Under the pieces are notes generated by a model. The model searched no databases, was not told the origin of the DNA, and worked only from the letters and a program-made list of their open reading frames with translations. The translations under genes and the position numbers were made by a program. Positions 16,377 through 24,390 of a stretch of 45,155 bases of DNA are shown piece after piece. Location: NCBI GenBank assembly GCA_029933225.1, contig JAOZOO010000011.1:1-45155 (forward strand), written 5' to 3'. Position 1 is the stretch's first letter, and each line of letters opens with the position of its first letter. The DNA is from Bacteroidales bacterium (GTDB taxonomy: Bacteria > Bacteroidota > Bacteroidia > Bacteroidales > F082).

Positions 16377-18725
16377 ATGAAGCTATATTACCTGATAAAT
16401 CTTTTCATAACTACCCTGTTCCTGATTCCTTTAACGGGATCAACTGCCGAGTTAAAAGAGAATTTTACCATCAGCGGATATATCTCCGATGCCACAAACG
16501 GGGAATCATTACCCGGGGCAACTGTCGTCGTTACCAGCATTAACAAAGGTACTGCCACCAACAGCTACGGTTTTTATTCCATCACGCTTCCACCCGGAGA
16601 ATACACGCTGAAATATTCATTTGTGGGCTATGCCGACCAGGTGCTTACATTTGACCTGAACAATGACACAACCATTAATGTTGAATTGAAGCCCTCAGCA
16701 GAAAATCTGAAAGAAGTGGAGATCACCAGCGAAGCGCTGAATGAGAACGTGACTTCCTCGCAAATGAGTGTGAATACCATCAACAGTCAGACCATCAAAG
16801 AAATCCCTTCGCTGATGGGCGAAGTTGACCTGATCAAAGCGCTGCAAATGTTGCCGGGAGTCAAGTTTGTCGCAGAAGGCACGTCCGGTTTTAGTGTCAG
16901 GGGCAGCAGCCCCGACCAAAACCTTATCCTGCTGGACGAGGCAACAGTCTATAATGCGGGCCACCTGATGGGCTTTTTCTCGGTATTCAACAACGATGCC
17001 GTAACCAGTGTACATCTATACAAAGGTGATCTGCCTGCACGCTACGGCGGACGGATCGCCTCACTCGTCGATATCCGGATGAAAGAAGGCAATCAGAAAC
17101 AATTTAGCGGCCAGGGAGGCATCGGACTGATATCAAGCCGTCTCACACTGGAAGGACCTATCGTCAAAAATAAAGCATCATTTATGGTGGCGGCCCGGCG
17201 TACTTATGCAGATCTTTTCCTGAAACTCAGCAATGACGATGATATTAAAAACAATGCTTTGTATTTCTATGACTTCAACACAAAGCTAAACTGGGATATC
17301 AACCAGAATAACAGGGTTTTTATTTCCGGTTATTTCGGAAAAGACGTATTCAAAGGTAGCTCGCAATTTAAAATGGATTGGGGAAACGCAACCGGAACAT
17401 TACGATGGAACCATCTTTTCAACAAAAAACTGTTTTCGAATTTTACATTCGTGGCCAGCAGATTCACTTACAACCTTGGCGTTCCCGAAGGCAATATACA
17501 GGCATTCATCTGGCAATCGTCCATAAACGATTACAACCTGAAAGGCGACTTTTCCTGGTTCCTGAATGCAAACAATATGATAACATTCGGTTTTTCATCT
17601 ACTTATCATGACTTTTTCCCTGGTGTTTTTGAAGGACTTGGCGAGGAAGCAACCTTCGGAAAATATTTCATGCCCGATAAATATTCTTTTGAAAGCGCGG
17701 TTTATATCAGTAACCAACAATCCATCGGGCCGCTGTTTACCATTAAGTACGGCTTGCGGGTTTCCATGTTCAACAACATCGGTCCCGATACCGTTTATCA
17801 GTACAACGGCCGGGAAGTAGTTGATTCTGCATTTTATACTCCCGGTACTTTTTACAACACATATATAAATCTTGAACCACGGCTTGGAATCGTTTTTAAG
17901 ATTTCGGAAACATCCTCTGTCAAAGCCAGTTACTCACGAAATGTTCAATATCTGCAACAGGCCTCAAACTCCACTGCCGGTTCACCGTTCAACATCTGGT
18001 TTACCTCAAGCCCTAACGTGAAACCCCAGATTGGTGATCAGATAGCCGCCGGTTATTTCAGGAACTTCAAAAAAAGCATGTTCGTTACCTCTGTGGAAGC
18101 TTATTATAAATTCATAAAAGATGCCGTTGATTTCAGAGACCACGCCGATCTGTTACTGAACAAATACATTGAAGGGGAAATACTTGAAGGCAAAGGAGAG
18201 GCCTATGGTGTGGAACTGATGGTGAAAAAAACGCGCGGAAAATTCACCGGATGGGTGAGCTATACCTGGTCGCGGGCGTTTAAAACCATTGAAGGGATAA
18301 ATAACGGAGATCCTTATCCGGCAAGTTACGACAGACCCAATGATTTTTCCATTATTGTCAATTACAACGTCACGAACACCATTAGTTTGGGTATGAGCTG
18401 GATATACCTCACCGGTCAGCCCGTTACTTTCCCGGTAGGCAAATACAAATACCTGAACACCTCTGTACCGGTGTATTCCGAAAGAAATTCTTATCGTTTT
18501 CCCGATTACCACCGGCTGGATCTTTCCTTTACCTGGCAACAAAAGAAAAGGCCCAACAAACGGTGGAGAAATTCGGTGAATGTCTCCATCTATAACGTAT
18601 ATAATCGCAAAAATCCGTGGATGATCAACTTTCTGAACGACCCTGATCAGCCGGATGTGACTTATGCCGAGATGATTTACCTTTTCGGGATCATCCCATC
18701 GGTTTCTTATAATTTCAGCTTTTAA
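16377..18725 (+). CDS. TonB-dependent outer membrane receptor with carboxypeptidase-regulatory-like domain
   Basis: The 782-residue product has a signal peptide (about 1-22), a CarboxypepD_reg-like β-sandwich (about 30-108; ISGYISDATNGESLPGATV), a plug domain (about 130-240; GTSGFSVRGSSPDQNLILLDEATVYN and RYGGRIASLVDIRM), and a 22-stranded type β-barrel ending in the outer-membrane signature YNFSF. It is not of the SusC/RagA type, which lacks this shape and has a longer product. TonB energy would drive uptake of an unknown substrate. It is followed after 14 nt by a DUF4249 lipoprotein, a pairing common in Bacteroidota, where the lipoprotein probably acts on the outer face. The substrate is not evident from the neighbours. 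Confidence 0.88.
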   Translation: MKLYYLINLFITTLFLIPLTGSTAELKENFTISGYISDATNGESLPGATVVVTSINKGTATNSYGFYSITLPPGEYTLKYSFVGYADQVLTFDLNNDTTINVELKPSAENLKEVEITSEALNENVTSSQMSVNTINSQTIKEIPSLMGEVDLIKALQMLPGVKFVAEGTSGFSVRGSSPDQNLILLDEATVYNAGHLMGFFSVFNNDAVTSVHLYKGDLPARYGGRIASLVDIRMKEGNQKQFSGQGGIGLISSRLTLEGPIVKNKASFMVAARRTYADLFLKLSNDDDIKNNALYFYDFNTKLNWDINQNNRVFISGYFGKDVFKGSSQFKMDWGNATGTLRWNHLFNKKLFSNFTFVASRFTYNLGVPEGNIQAFIWQSSINDYNLKGDFSWFLNANNMITFGFSSTYHDFFPGVFEGLGEEATFGKYFMPDKYSFESAVYISNQQSIGPLFTIKYGLRVSMFNNIGPDTVYQYNGREVVDSAFYTPGTFYNTYINLEPRLGIVFKISETSSVKASYSRNVQYLQQASNSTAGSPFNIWFTSSPNVKPQIGDQIAAGYFRNFKKSMFVTSVEAYYKFIKDAVDFRDHADLLLNKYIEGEILEGKGEAYGVELMVKKTRGKFTGWVSYTWSRAFKTIEGINNGDPYPASYDRPNDFSIIVNYNVTNTISLGMSWIYLTGQPVTFPVGKYKYLNTSVPVYSERNSYRFPDYHRLDLSFTWQQKKRPNKRWRNSVNVSIYNVYNRKNPWMINFLNDPDQPDVTYAEMIYLFGIIPSVSYNFSF

Positions 18726-18739
18726 AATCATAAATAAAA

Positions 18740-19618
18740 ATGAATAAACCAACGATAAACAAAATGAAAAAGATACGCCGGACAATCGCTTACGGTCTGT
18801 TGTTATTTATCCTGGCATTCCATCTGCAATCATGTACCGAGCGGATTGATATCCAGTTGGATACTGAATATCAGAAACTGGCTGTGGAAGGATACATTAC
18901 CCCTGAAATTCAATATGTAAAACTTGAAAAAACAGGAGGTTATTTTTCCCAGGAAACACCACCCCCCGTTGAAAATGCAACGGTCACCGTTGCCGTTGCC
19001 GATGACGTATATCAATTTGATGAAGATCCTGACCGACCTGGAAATTACGTGCCCGAGTTTTTGCTTCCAACAGCTACAGGAACAAAATATAAACTGACCA
19101 TTGACCTGAATGAAGCCCTTAGTGACGAAACGCACTTTGAATCGGAAACAACCATGCCGAAACTCAATGCCATTATTGATTCCATCCGTGTGATCTATCG
19201 CGGTGACTTTGAAAGCTGGGTTATAAAGCTTTATGCTTACGAACCACCCGGCCCTGATTTTTATATGTTCAGCGCCATGAAAAACGGTGAGCCGCTGACC
19301 GACAGTCTTCAGAGACTCGGCATCACCGATGACCGGCTGGTTGATGGCATGTATCTGCCAGGGATTTATGTATTGTTTTTGTACAAAAATGAGATTGAGG
19401 TTGGGGATACGGTGACGCTTTTCACGTCAGGCATCACCGAAGACTATTTCAGGTACCTTGATGAAGCCCAGCAGGAGTTGTATCCCAAAGTTCCTTTTTT
19501 CAGCGGCCCTCCGGCAAATGTCAGATCCAACATCACGAATGGCGCTTTAGGATATTTCGCCGCTTTCAAATCCATTCCGGCAACCAGAGTCGTGGATAGT
19601 TCGGGGATATGGGAGTGA
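18740..19618 (+). CDS. DUF4249 domain lipoprotein, partner of the TonB receptor
   Basis: The 292-residue product has a lipoprotein signal with the lipobox LQSC (Cys32), and then an Ig-like DUF4249 fold. The family typically starts with VEGYITPE-type strands, seen here as LAVEGYITPEIQYVKL, and has the conserved late GALGYF motif. The gene starts 14 nt after the TonB receptor stop and is co-directional, so the two form a unit. The start at 18740 could also be the Met at 18764. The function of DUF4249 is unknown. It is convergent with the alginate operon and lies 74 nt from its last gene. Confidence 0.85.
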   Translation: MNKPTINKMKKIRRTIAYGLLLFILAFHLQSCTERIDIQLDTEYQKLAVEGYITPEIQYVKLEKTGGYFSQETPPPVENATVTVAVADDVYQFDEDPDRPGNYVPEFLLPTATGTKYKLTIDLNEALSDETHFESETTMPKLNAIIDSIRVIYRGDFESWVIKLYAYEPPGPDFYMFSAMKNGEPLTDSLQRLGITDDRLVDGMYLPGIYVLFLYKNEIEVGDTVTLFTSGITEDYFRYLDEAQQELYPKVPFFSGPPANVRSNITNGALGYFAAFKSIPATRVVDSSGIWE

Positions 19619-19637
19619 GGTTGATTTGGTTATAATT

Positions 19638-19668
19638 TAAAAAAGCCCTGTATAATAAACACAGGGCT
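19638..19668 (-). terminator. Terminator of the alginate operon
   Basis: An 8-bp stem (AGCCCTGT at 19644-19651 with ACAGGGCT at 19661-19668) and a 9-nt loop are followed on the minus strand by six T (A run at 19638-19643). It lies after the stop of the SDR gene at 19693 and may also serve the convergent DUF4249 gene. Confidence 0.85.
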
Positions 19669-19692
19669 CTTATCAATAACCAAAAACTGCAC

Positions 19693-20445
19693 TTATGAGA
19701 AAAATAATCCTCCGTTGATGTCAATGTTTGTTCCCGTGATAAATGATGACTGATCAGAAGCCAGATATGCGACAAGATCAGCTACTTCGCTGGCTTTTCC
19801 TTCCCGACGGAGCGGAGTGATGTTGGCCACATGTTCGCGTACTTCCTTTTTTGTAAAACGATCATGAAAAGACGTAGCGATCATGCCAGGGGCAACGGCA
19901 TTCACCCTGATGTTATCCGGCCCCAGCTCTTTTGCCATTGCCCTGGTAAATGTCATTACGGCTCCTTTTGAGGTTGCATACGCAGAAGCGCCGGGGCCTC
20001 CGCCGTCTTTTGCAGCTTGCGATGAAAAATTAATTATTGAACCTCCCGAAGGAATAAACGGAACAACAGCTCTCGTTACCAGGAAAACGGTTTTCAGATT
20101 TACTTCCATCAGAAAATCCCAGAAACTTTCATCCATTTCCACAACCTTTTTCCTGTCAACAAGACCTCCTGCAACATTCACAAGGATATCAATTTTATTA
20201 CCATATTTGTCGATTGTTTTGTTCACAAGGTTTTTTACATCTTCATCTTTGGTCATATCACCTTGCACAATGATTGCTTCTCCACCTGATTCGTTTATAA
20301 TTTTCAGGGTTTCTTTGGCATCTTCAGGGTTATCAAAATAATTGATGACAACTTTTGCTCCGAGGGAAGCAAGTTTACGACTAACTTCGCGGCCAATATC
20401 TCTTGCACCGCCGGTTACAATTGCTACTTTGTTTTGTAAATTCAT
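19693..20445 (-). CDS. SDR family oxidoreductase, probable DEH reductase
   Basis: The 250-residue product is a classical short-chain dehydrogenase: the cofactor motif TGGARDIG (11-18), NVAGG, the catalytic Tyr156 and Lys160 (YATSK), the Ser in NFSS (141-142), and a C-terminal TGTNIDINGG. In alginate operons of this phylum the matching protein reduces 4-deoxy-L-erythro-5-hexoseulose uronate (DEH), the open-chain product of alginate lysis, to 2-keto-3-deoxygluconate (KDG). The cofactor preference (NADH or NADPH) is not clear. It is the last gene of the operon, 11 nt after the MFS gene, and is followed by the terminator. Alternatives are a KduD-type or gluconate 5-dehydrogenase role, which share the fold. 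Confidence 0.85.
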   Translation of the reverse strand: MNLQNKVAIVTGGARDIGREVSRKLASLGAKVVINYFDNPEDAKETLKIINESGGEAIIVQGDMTKDEDVKNLVNKTIDKYGNKIDILVNVAGGLVDRKKVVEMDESFWDFLMEVNLKTVFLVTRAVVPFIPSGGSIINFSSQAAKDGGGPGASAYATSKGAVMTFTRAMAKELGPDNIRVNAVAPGMIATSFHDRFTKKEVREHVANITPLRREGKASEVADLVAYLASDQSSFITGTNIDINGGLFFS

Positions 20446-20456
20446 TTTCTTAATAT

Positions 20457-21737
20457 TTATTGGTTAATATTTTCTGTGTCAATTGGTTTAATATCTTTTG
20501 CAAAGAAATAGACGGCTGCTACCCCGAGGGGGACAAATACAGCGATCATAACAAATATCGGGATGTAGGAGTAAGCAGAAATTACCGGAACCAAAAAGTT
20601 CATAATAATCACGGCAAATACGCCTACCATCCCGCCGAGGCCAGCGAGTGAACCAACGGACTTCCCGCTGAAAAGATCACTGGGTATGGTTTGTATGTTA
20701 CTGATCGAGAACTGGAATCCGAACAATACGAAAGCGACAATGATTACAAACTTCAGCGCCGAATTTGCCAGAAAAATAGTAGCCAGCAAGCCAAGGAACA
20801 TCATTACTCCTCCAATCAGAATTGCTTTTTTTCTTGAATGATCAATATTTTTTCCTTTGGCCATTAATTTTCCCGCATAACTACCTCCGGCGATGCTGCC
20901 GATGGCTGCGCCAACGTAAGGTGCCCAGGCAAAATACCCGATCTGTTTAACATTGAACCCATAAACTTCCGCCAGGTATAACGGCATCCACCCAACGAAA
21001 AGCCACCAGATGGGTTCGAGGAAAAACCGGGAAACAAGTACTGCCCATGATTCACGGTGCGACAGGATTTGTTTTACCGTTAACCCTTTGATCTCTTTTC
21101 CCGTCTTGTCGCGTTCATGTTGTCCTGATACGATGTAATCTCTTTCCTTTTTTGTTATCCAGGGATGTTTATCAGGCAGTTTTTTATTGATGATAAGCCA
21201 GGGTATCAACCACATTATACCAAAGGAACCCACGATCATAAAGGTGATCTGCCACCCGAATGCAACCCACAGCGTAGCAATCAACGGTGGAGCAATGACC
21301 GAGCCGATTGAAGCGCCTGAGTTAAATATACCTTGTGCTATTGCTCTTTCTTTTACGGGAAACCATTCGGCATTGCTTTTGACAGCTCCGGGCCAGTTAC
21401 CGGCTTCGCCCAGGGCAAGAGTAGTCCTGAAAAAACTGAACGACCAGATACTTCTGGCAAATGCATGCATAAAAGATGATACCCCCCAAAGTGTAATGGC
21501 AATGACATATCCCATCCTGGTGCCAACTTTATCAAACAACCGACCGGAAACGGATTGACCTACCGCATAGGCCACCATAAAAACATTCAGTATGATCGCG
21601 TAATCCTTTTTGTCCATTCCCAGATCGGAGGAAATGCTTGGCCACATGATGGCCAGCGTGCTCCGGTCAATATAATTAATCACTGTTGCAAGACCGATCA
21701 ATCCGATAATCCACCACCTCAATCCTTTTAGTTTCAT
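20457..21737 (-). CDS. MFS transporter, hexuronate/DEH type
   Basis: The 426-residue protein has twelve hydrophobic segments. It carries the anion:cation symporter (ACS) signature RTTLALGEAGNWPGAVKSNAEWFP near residue 105 and a second loop with GRLFDKVGTR. These resemble hexuronate transporters of the ExuT group. In this operon it most likely moves unsaturated uronate monomers or DEH, released in the periplasm by the PL17 lyase, across the inner membrane. A D-galacturonate or glucuronate specificity is excluded only by context, not by sequence. The gene is 53 nt downstream of kdgF and 11 nt upstream of the SDR gene. Confidence 0.85.
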   Translation of the reverse strand: MKLKGLRWWIIGLIGLATVINYIDRSTLAIMWPSISSDLGMDKKDYAIILNVFMVAYAVGQSVSGRLFDKVGTRMGYVIAITLWGVSSFMHAFARSIWSFSFFRTTLALGEAGNWPGAVKSNAEWFPVKERAIAQGIFNSGASIGSVIAPPLIATLWVAFGWQITFMIVGSFGIMWLIPWLIINKKLPDKHPWITKKERDYIVSGQHERDKTGKEIKGLTVKQILSHRESWAVLVSRFFLEPIWWLFVGWMPLYLAEVYGFNVKQIGYFAWAPYVGAAIGSIAGGSYAGKLMAKGKNIDHSRKKAILIGGVMMFLGLLATIFLANSALKFVIIVAFVLFGFQFSISNIQTIPSDLFSGKSVGSLAGLGGMVGVFAVIIMNFLVPVISAYSYIPIFVMIAVFVPLGVAAVYFFAKDIKPIDTENINQ

Positions 21738-21790
21738 ATTTATATTTTAATCATGTTATTAATTTTGAATGAAATGATCAATTTTCCCGG

Positions 21791-22165
21791 TCATTCCTCC
21801 GGGTTTCCAAAATAGGACACCTTGCTACCGTCCAGAAAATCTTCCCTGACAGGACTGAAAACATCAATAAGAATTCCGTCCTGCAGGCAAACAGCGCCAT
21901 GTTCGGCATTCGGCGGAATGTAAACCCCGTCCCCCGCTTCGATAATTTCTTTTTCCCCCTCGATGGTGAACTCGAATTTTCCTTCAGCACAATAAGTGGC
22001 CTGTGTATGAAAATGAGAATGAGGCGTGCCGACCGCACCTTTGGTAAAACTGACTTTTACCATCATGATCTGGTTATCGAACCCGAGCATCTTCCGTTTC
22101 ACACCACCTCCCAGGTCTTCCCACTCCATCATTTTTGTTTTAATAAACTTTTTGCTTCTGTTCAT
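21791..22165 (-). CDS. kdgF: Cupin protein, KdgF-like
   Basis: The 124-residue product is a single-domain cupin. The metal-site residues are visible: His49, His51 and His53 with Gln55 in PHSHFHTQ, and His89 in PPNAEHGAV. KdgF helps the ring-opening of 4,5-unsaturated uronates to the linear ketonized form that the reductase accepts, which otherwise happens slowly by itself. Its position between the PL17 lyase (10 nt upstream) and the transporter is the usual one. The likely start is either Met1 or Met12/Met13 (MMEWEDLGGG), where family similarity begins. It has no signal peptide, so it acts in the cytoplasm. Confidence 0.85.
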   Translation of the reverse strand: MNRSKKFIKTKMMEWEDLGGGVKRKMLGFDNQIMMVKVSFTKGAVGTPHSHFHTQATYCAEGKFEFTIEGEKEIIEAGDGVYIPPNAEHGAVCLQDGILIDVFSPVREDFLDGSKVSYFGNPEE

Positions 22166-22175
22166 TTTATTGAAA

Positions 22176-24383
22176 TTAATTATTTGATATTTCGGTTAAT
22201 GTAACTAACTGCCGGGCTGCATATACAGGGTCAGACGGTATTGAAACTTCCCACTTTTTACCGTTTTTCAGAATCAATACCACTTTGATATATTTTTCTT
22301 TGCTGCCATTCGTTTTGATCAAATTAATTTGCGAGGTGGCTCCCTTTGTCGATTCTTCGACCGGATTGTATTCTCCGTGCGGTTCGATCACATTTATAAA
22401 AAGATGATCTTTTGAATTTTCCTCCCGCAGGATGCCAGTATGTTCGTTTCGCAGGTTAAAATTCGGATCTCCAGCGCCGATCGTTGCAAACAATATTTCC
22501 GTGTTTTTATCGGTTAATGCGGTCAGGGTATAAAAGCGGTTGTTGACCAACCAGGTAATTTGTGCATTGTTCCCTTTGCTCCTGCCTTTTCCGTTTAACC
22601 ACAGGTGCTGGTAGCCATTGCTTTTCCCGAGGGCATTAAGTTGGGTTGTAAATACCGATACCGCAAAATCCGTCTCGATGAGTTGTCCGTTGTAATAGAA
22701 TGGGAGATCATACTGATGTTTCTTGTCCGTCGTAACTTTAAAAACGTCCAGTATTATCGGATGTTTTAGAGAAGGTATCCGCACCATGACCATTGTACGG
22801 TACATGGTAACGCCCGGATAGGCATTGGTATCAAGGGCGGACATGTACTGAAGTTCTTTGTTTTTGTCGGAAAACAACACTGCAACAGGGTGATGTTCCG
22901 AAGACACTTTGTAATCTCCCCCGAACTGGCAGGTTTCGTCAACAGTAAGCGTGTTGTGTGCAATGCTTTGCTTTGCCCATGATTTGTTTTCAGGAAGATA
23001 ACGTCCTCCGTTTTTGGCTTCGATATTTAAAAAACGGGCAGCGCCGTAGTCTCTCAATATTTCGGTATTGTGATCATAATAAATAAACTCCAGTTTGTCG
23101 AAATGACCATGCGCCAAACCTTGCGAAGTGTATTTCATCAACAGGCAACTTTGGTCGTCGTTATTTCCATACCTCAATATTCCGATACCGCCTTCATTAC
23201 CCTTGGGGCCATCCGAAAGAAAAACAGAATGCCAGTGAAAAGGTTGTTGCTTGCCTGCTTCCCAGTCCAGTGCAGTCTGCATACCCGCATCGGTCAGCGT
23301 AACCTCCTGTTGCCGGTCGGCTATATCCAGTAAATCAAAATCATGTCCGTACTCTTTGTAAGCGATATCAACGGCATAAACCATTTCAACCGTTTTGAAA
23401 GTTTTTTCCTTAATGGCATCATTTAAAGGAAAAAAAGCGCCGTTTGTATAAGTTAGTTGTAACGAGGCCTCCACAGCTTTTTTGAGAATGCTGTCGTTAT
23501 GACTGAAAATGTCAATATCAGGATCGTTACGTTGAATGGCTTCTGCAAAGATCATGAACGGCATCATGGCATATCGCTGGTAATACGGCCCCTCGGTATA
23601 ATAACCGTCGGGTGAGAACAATTGATGCAGTTGTGCCAGAAAACCGCCTTTTCCGTCTTTGTTTAACCCGTGCAGACTAATCTGAACAAGATCGTTATCC
23701 CCTGTCACATAACCCGTCATCCCGACAGCAGCAACCGCCCAGGTTCCGTGATTGTGAATCCTGTTGAATTCGTGAGGAGAGCCGGCGGAAAGGAAATCAG
23801 CCATCGGCAGGAACAGGTTGTTTTCAATCTTTTTTCTCTCGGGCTCTTTTAAATATGAATAAAGAAAATCGTATCCCTGAATTGAATAAACCAGCCACAC
23901 ACATTCATTCAAAGACTGCCAGAATAATTTGCCGGGACTTTGACTTTTGTGCATCGGGTGCAAACCCAACGTCGGGTACATTTCTGCATAAGCAAGGAGC
24001 ATCTTTTTTGCATATTCCGCATATTTTTTTTCTCCCGTTATCTGGAACAAAAGTCCTGATTCATAAAGTAATTTTCCGTTCTTTTTGTGCTGTTCATGTG
24101 TATATCCGCCACCGGCATCTTTGGGTATAGGAACAATAACGCCCTGTTTTATTGCCTGATCGACCCGGTTTTTAACGGAATAAAAAGTGTTGTCAATTAA
24201 TTTGTTCCTTCCAACCAGTGAATTAATCTTATTTGCACTTGATTTTGACAACAACAATACCGGATGAGCCGGTTCCCCCTCTCTTTTCTGATCATTTTCC
24301 TTTGTCATGCATCCCGAAAGTACCGATACAATCACAATCGTGACGATAATTTTTTTAAAGGGTATGTGTAAGGTTGTTTTCAA
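22176..24383 (-). CDS. Exo-type alginate lyase, PL17 family, lipoprotein
   Basis: The 735-residue product has a lipoprotein signal (lipobox LSGC, Cys25), an N-terminal (α/α) toroid domain (about 50-380) and a C-terminal heparinase II/III-like β-sandwich. Active-site residues of PL17 are in place: Asn211 and His212 in RIHNHGTW, and Tyr268 in SPDGYYTEGPYYQRY, whose spacing to Asn-His fits the known Alg17c arrangement. The second domain holds AHGHFDKLEFIYYDHNTEILRDYG. Members cleave from the ends of oligoalginate and release unsaturated monomers. It is anchored to a membrane facing the periplasm and lies 7 nt downstream of the PL6 gene, so the pair act in sequence. PL15 and heparin lyases share the fold but have different core motifs. 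Confidence 0.9.
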   Translation of the reverse strand: MKTTLHIPFKKIIVTIVIVSVLSGCMTKENDQKREGEPAHPVLLLSKSSANKINSLVGRNKLIDNTFYSVKNRVDQAIKQGVIVPIPKDAGGGYTHEQHKKNGKLLYESGLLFQITGEKKYAEYAKKMLLAYAEMYPTLGLHPMHKSQSPGKLFWQSLNECVWLVYSIQGYDFLYSYLKEPERKKIENNLFLPMADFLSAGSPHEFNRIHNHGTWAVAAVGMTGYVTGDNDLVQISLHGLNKDGKGGFLAQLHQLFSPDGYYTEGPYYQRYAMMPFMIFAEAIQRNDPDIDIFSHNDSILKKAVEASLQLTYTNGAFFPLNDAIKEKTFKTVEMVYAVDIAYKEYGHDFDLLDIADRQQEVTLTDAGMQTALDWEAGKQQPFHWHSVFLSDGPKGNEGGIGILRYGNNDDQSCLLMKYTSQGLAHGHFDKLEFIYYDHNTEILRDYGAARFLNIEAKNGGRYLPENKSWAKQSIAHNTLTVDETCQFGGDYKVSSEHHPVAVLFSDKNKELQYMSALDTNAYPGVTMYRTMVMVRIPSLKHPIILDVFKVTTDKKHQYDLPFYYNGQLIETDFAVSVFTTQLNALGKSNGYQHLWLNGKGRSKGNNAQITWLVNNRFYTLTALTDKNTEILFATIGAGDPNFNLRNEHTGILREENSKDHLFINVIEPHGEYNPVEESTKGATSQINLIKTNGSKEKYIKVVLILKNGKKWEVSIPSDPVYAARQLVTLTEISNN

Positions 24384-24390
24384 AATATTT

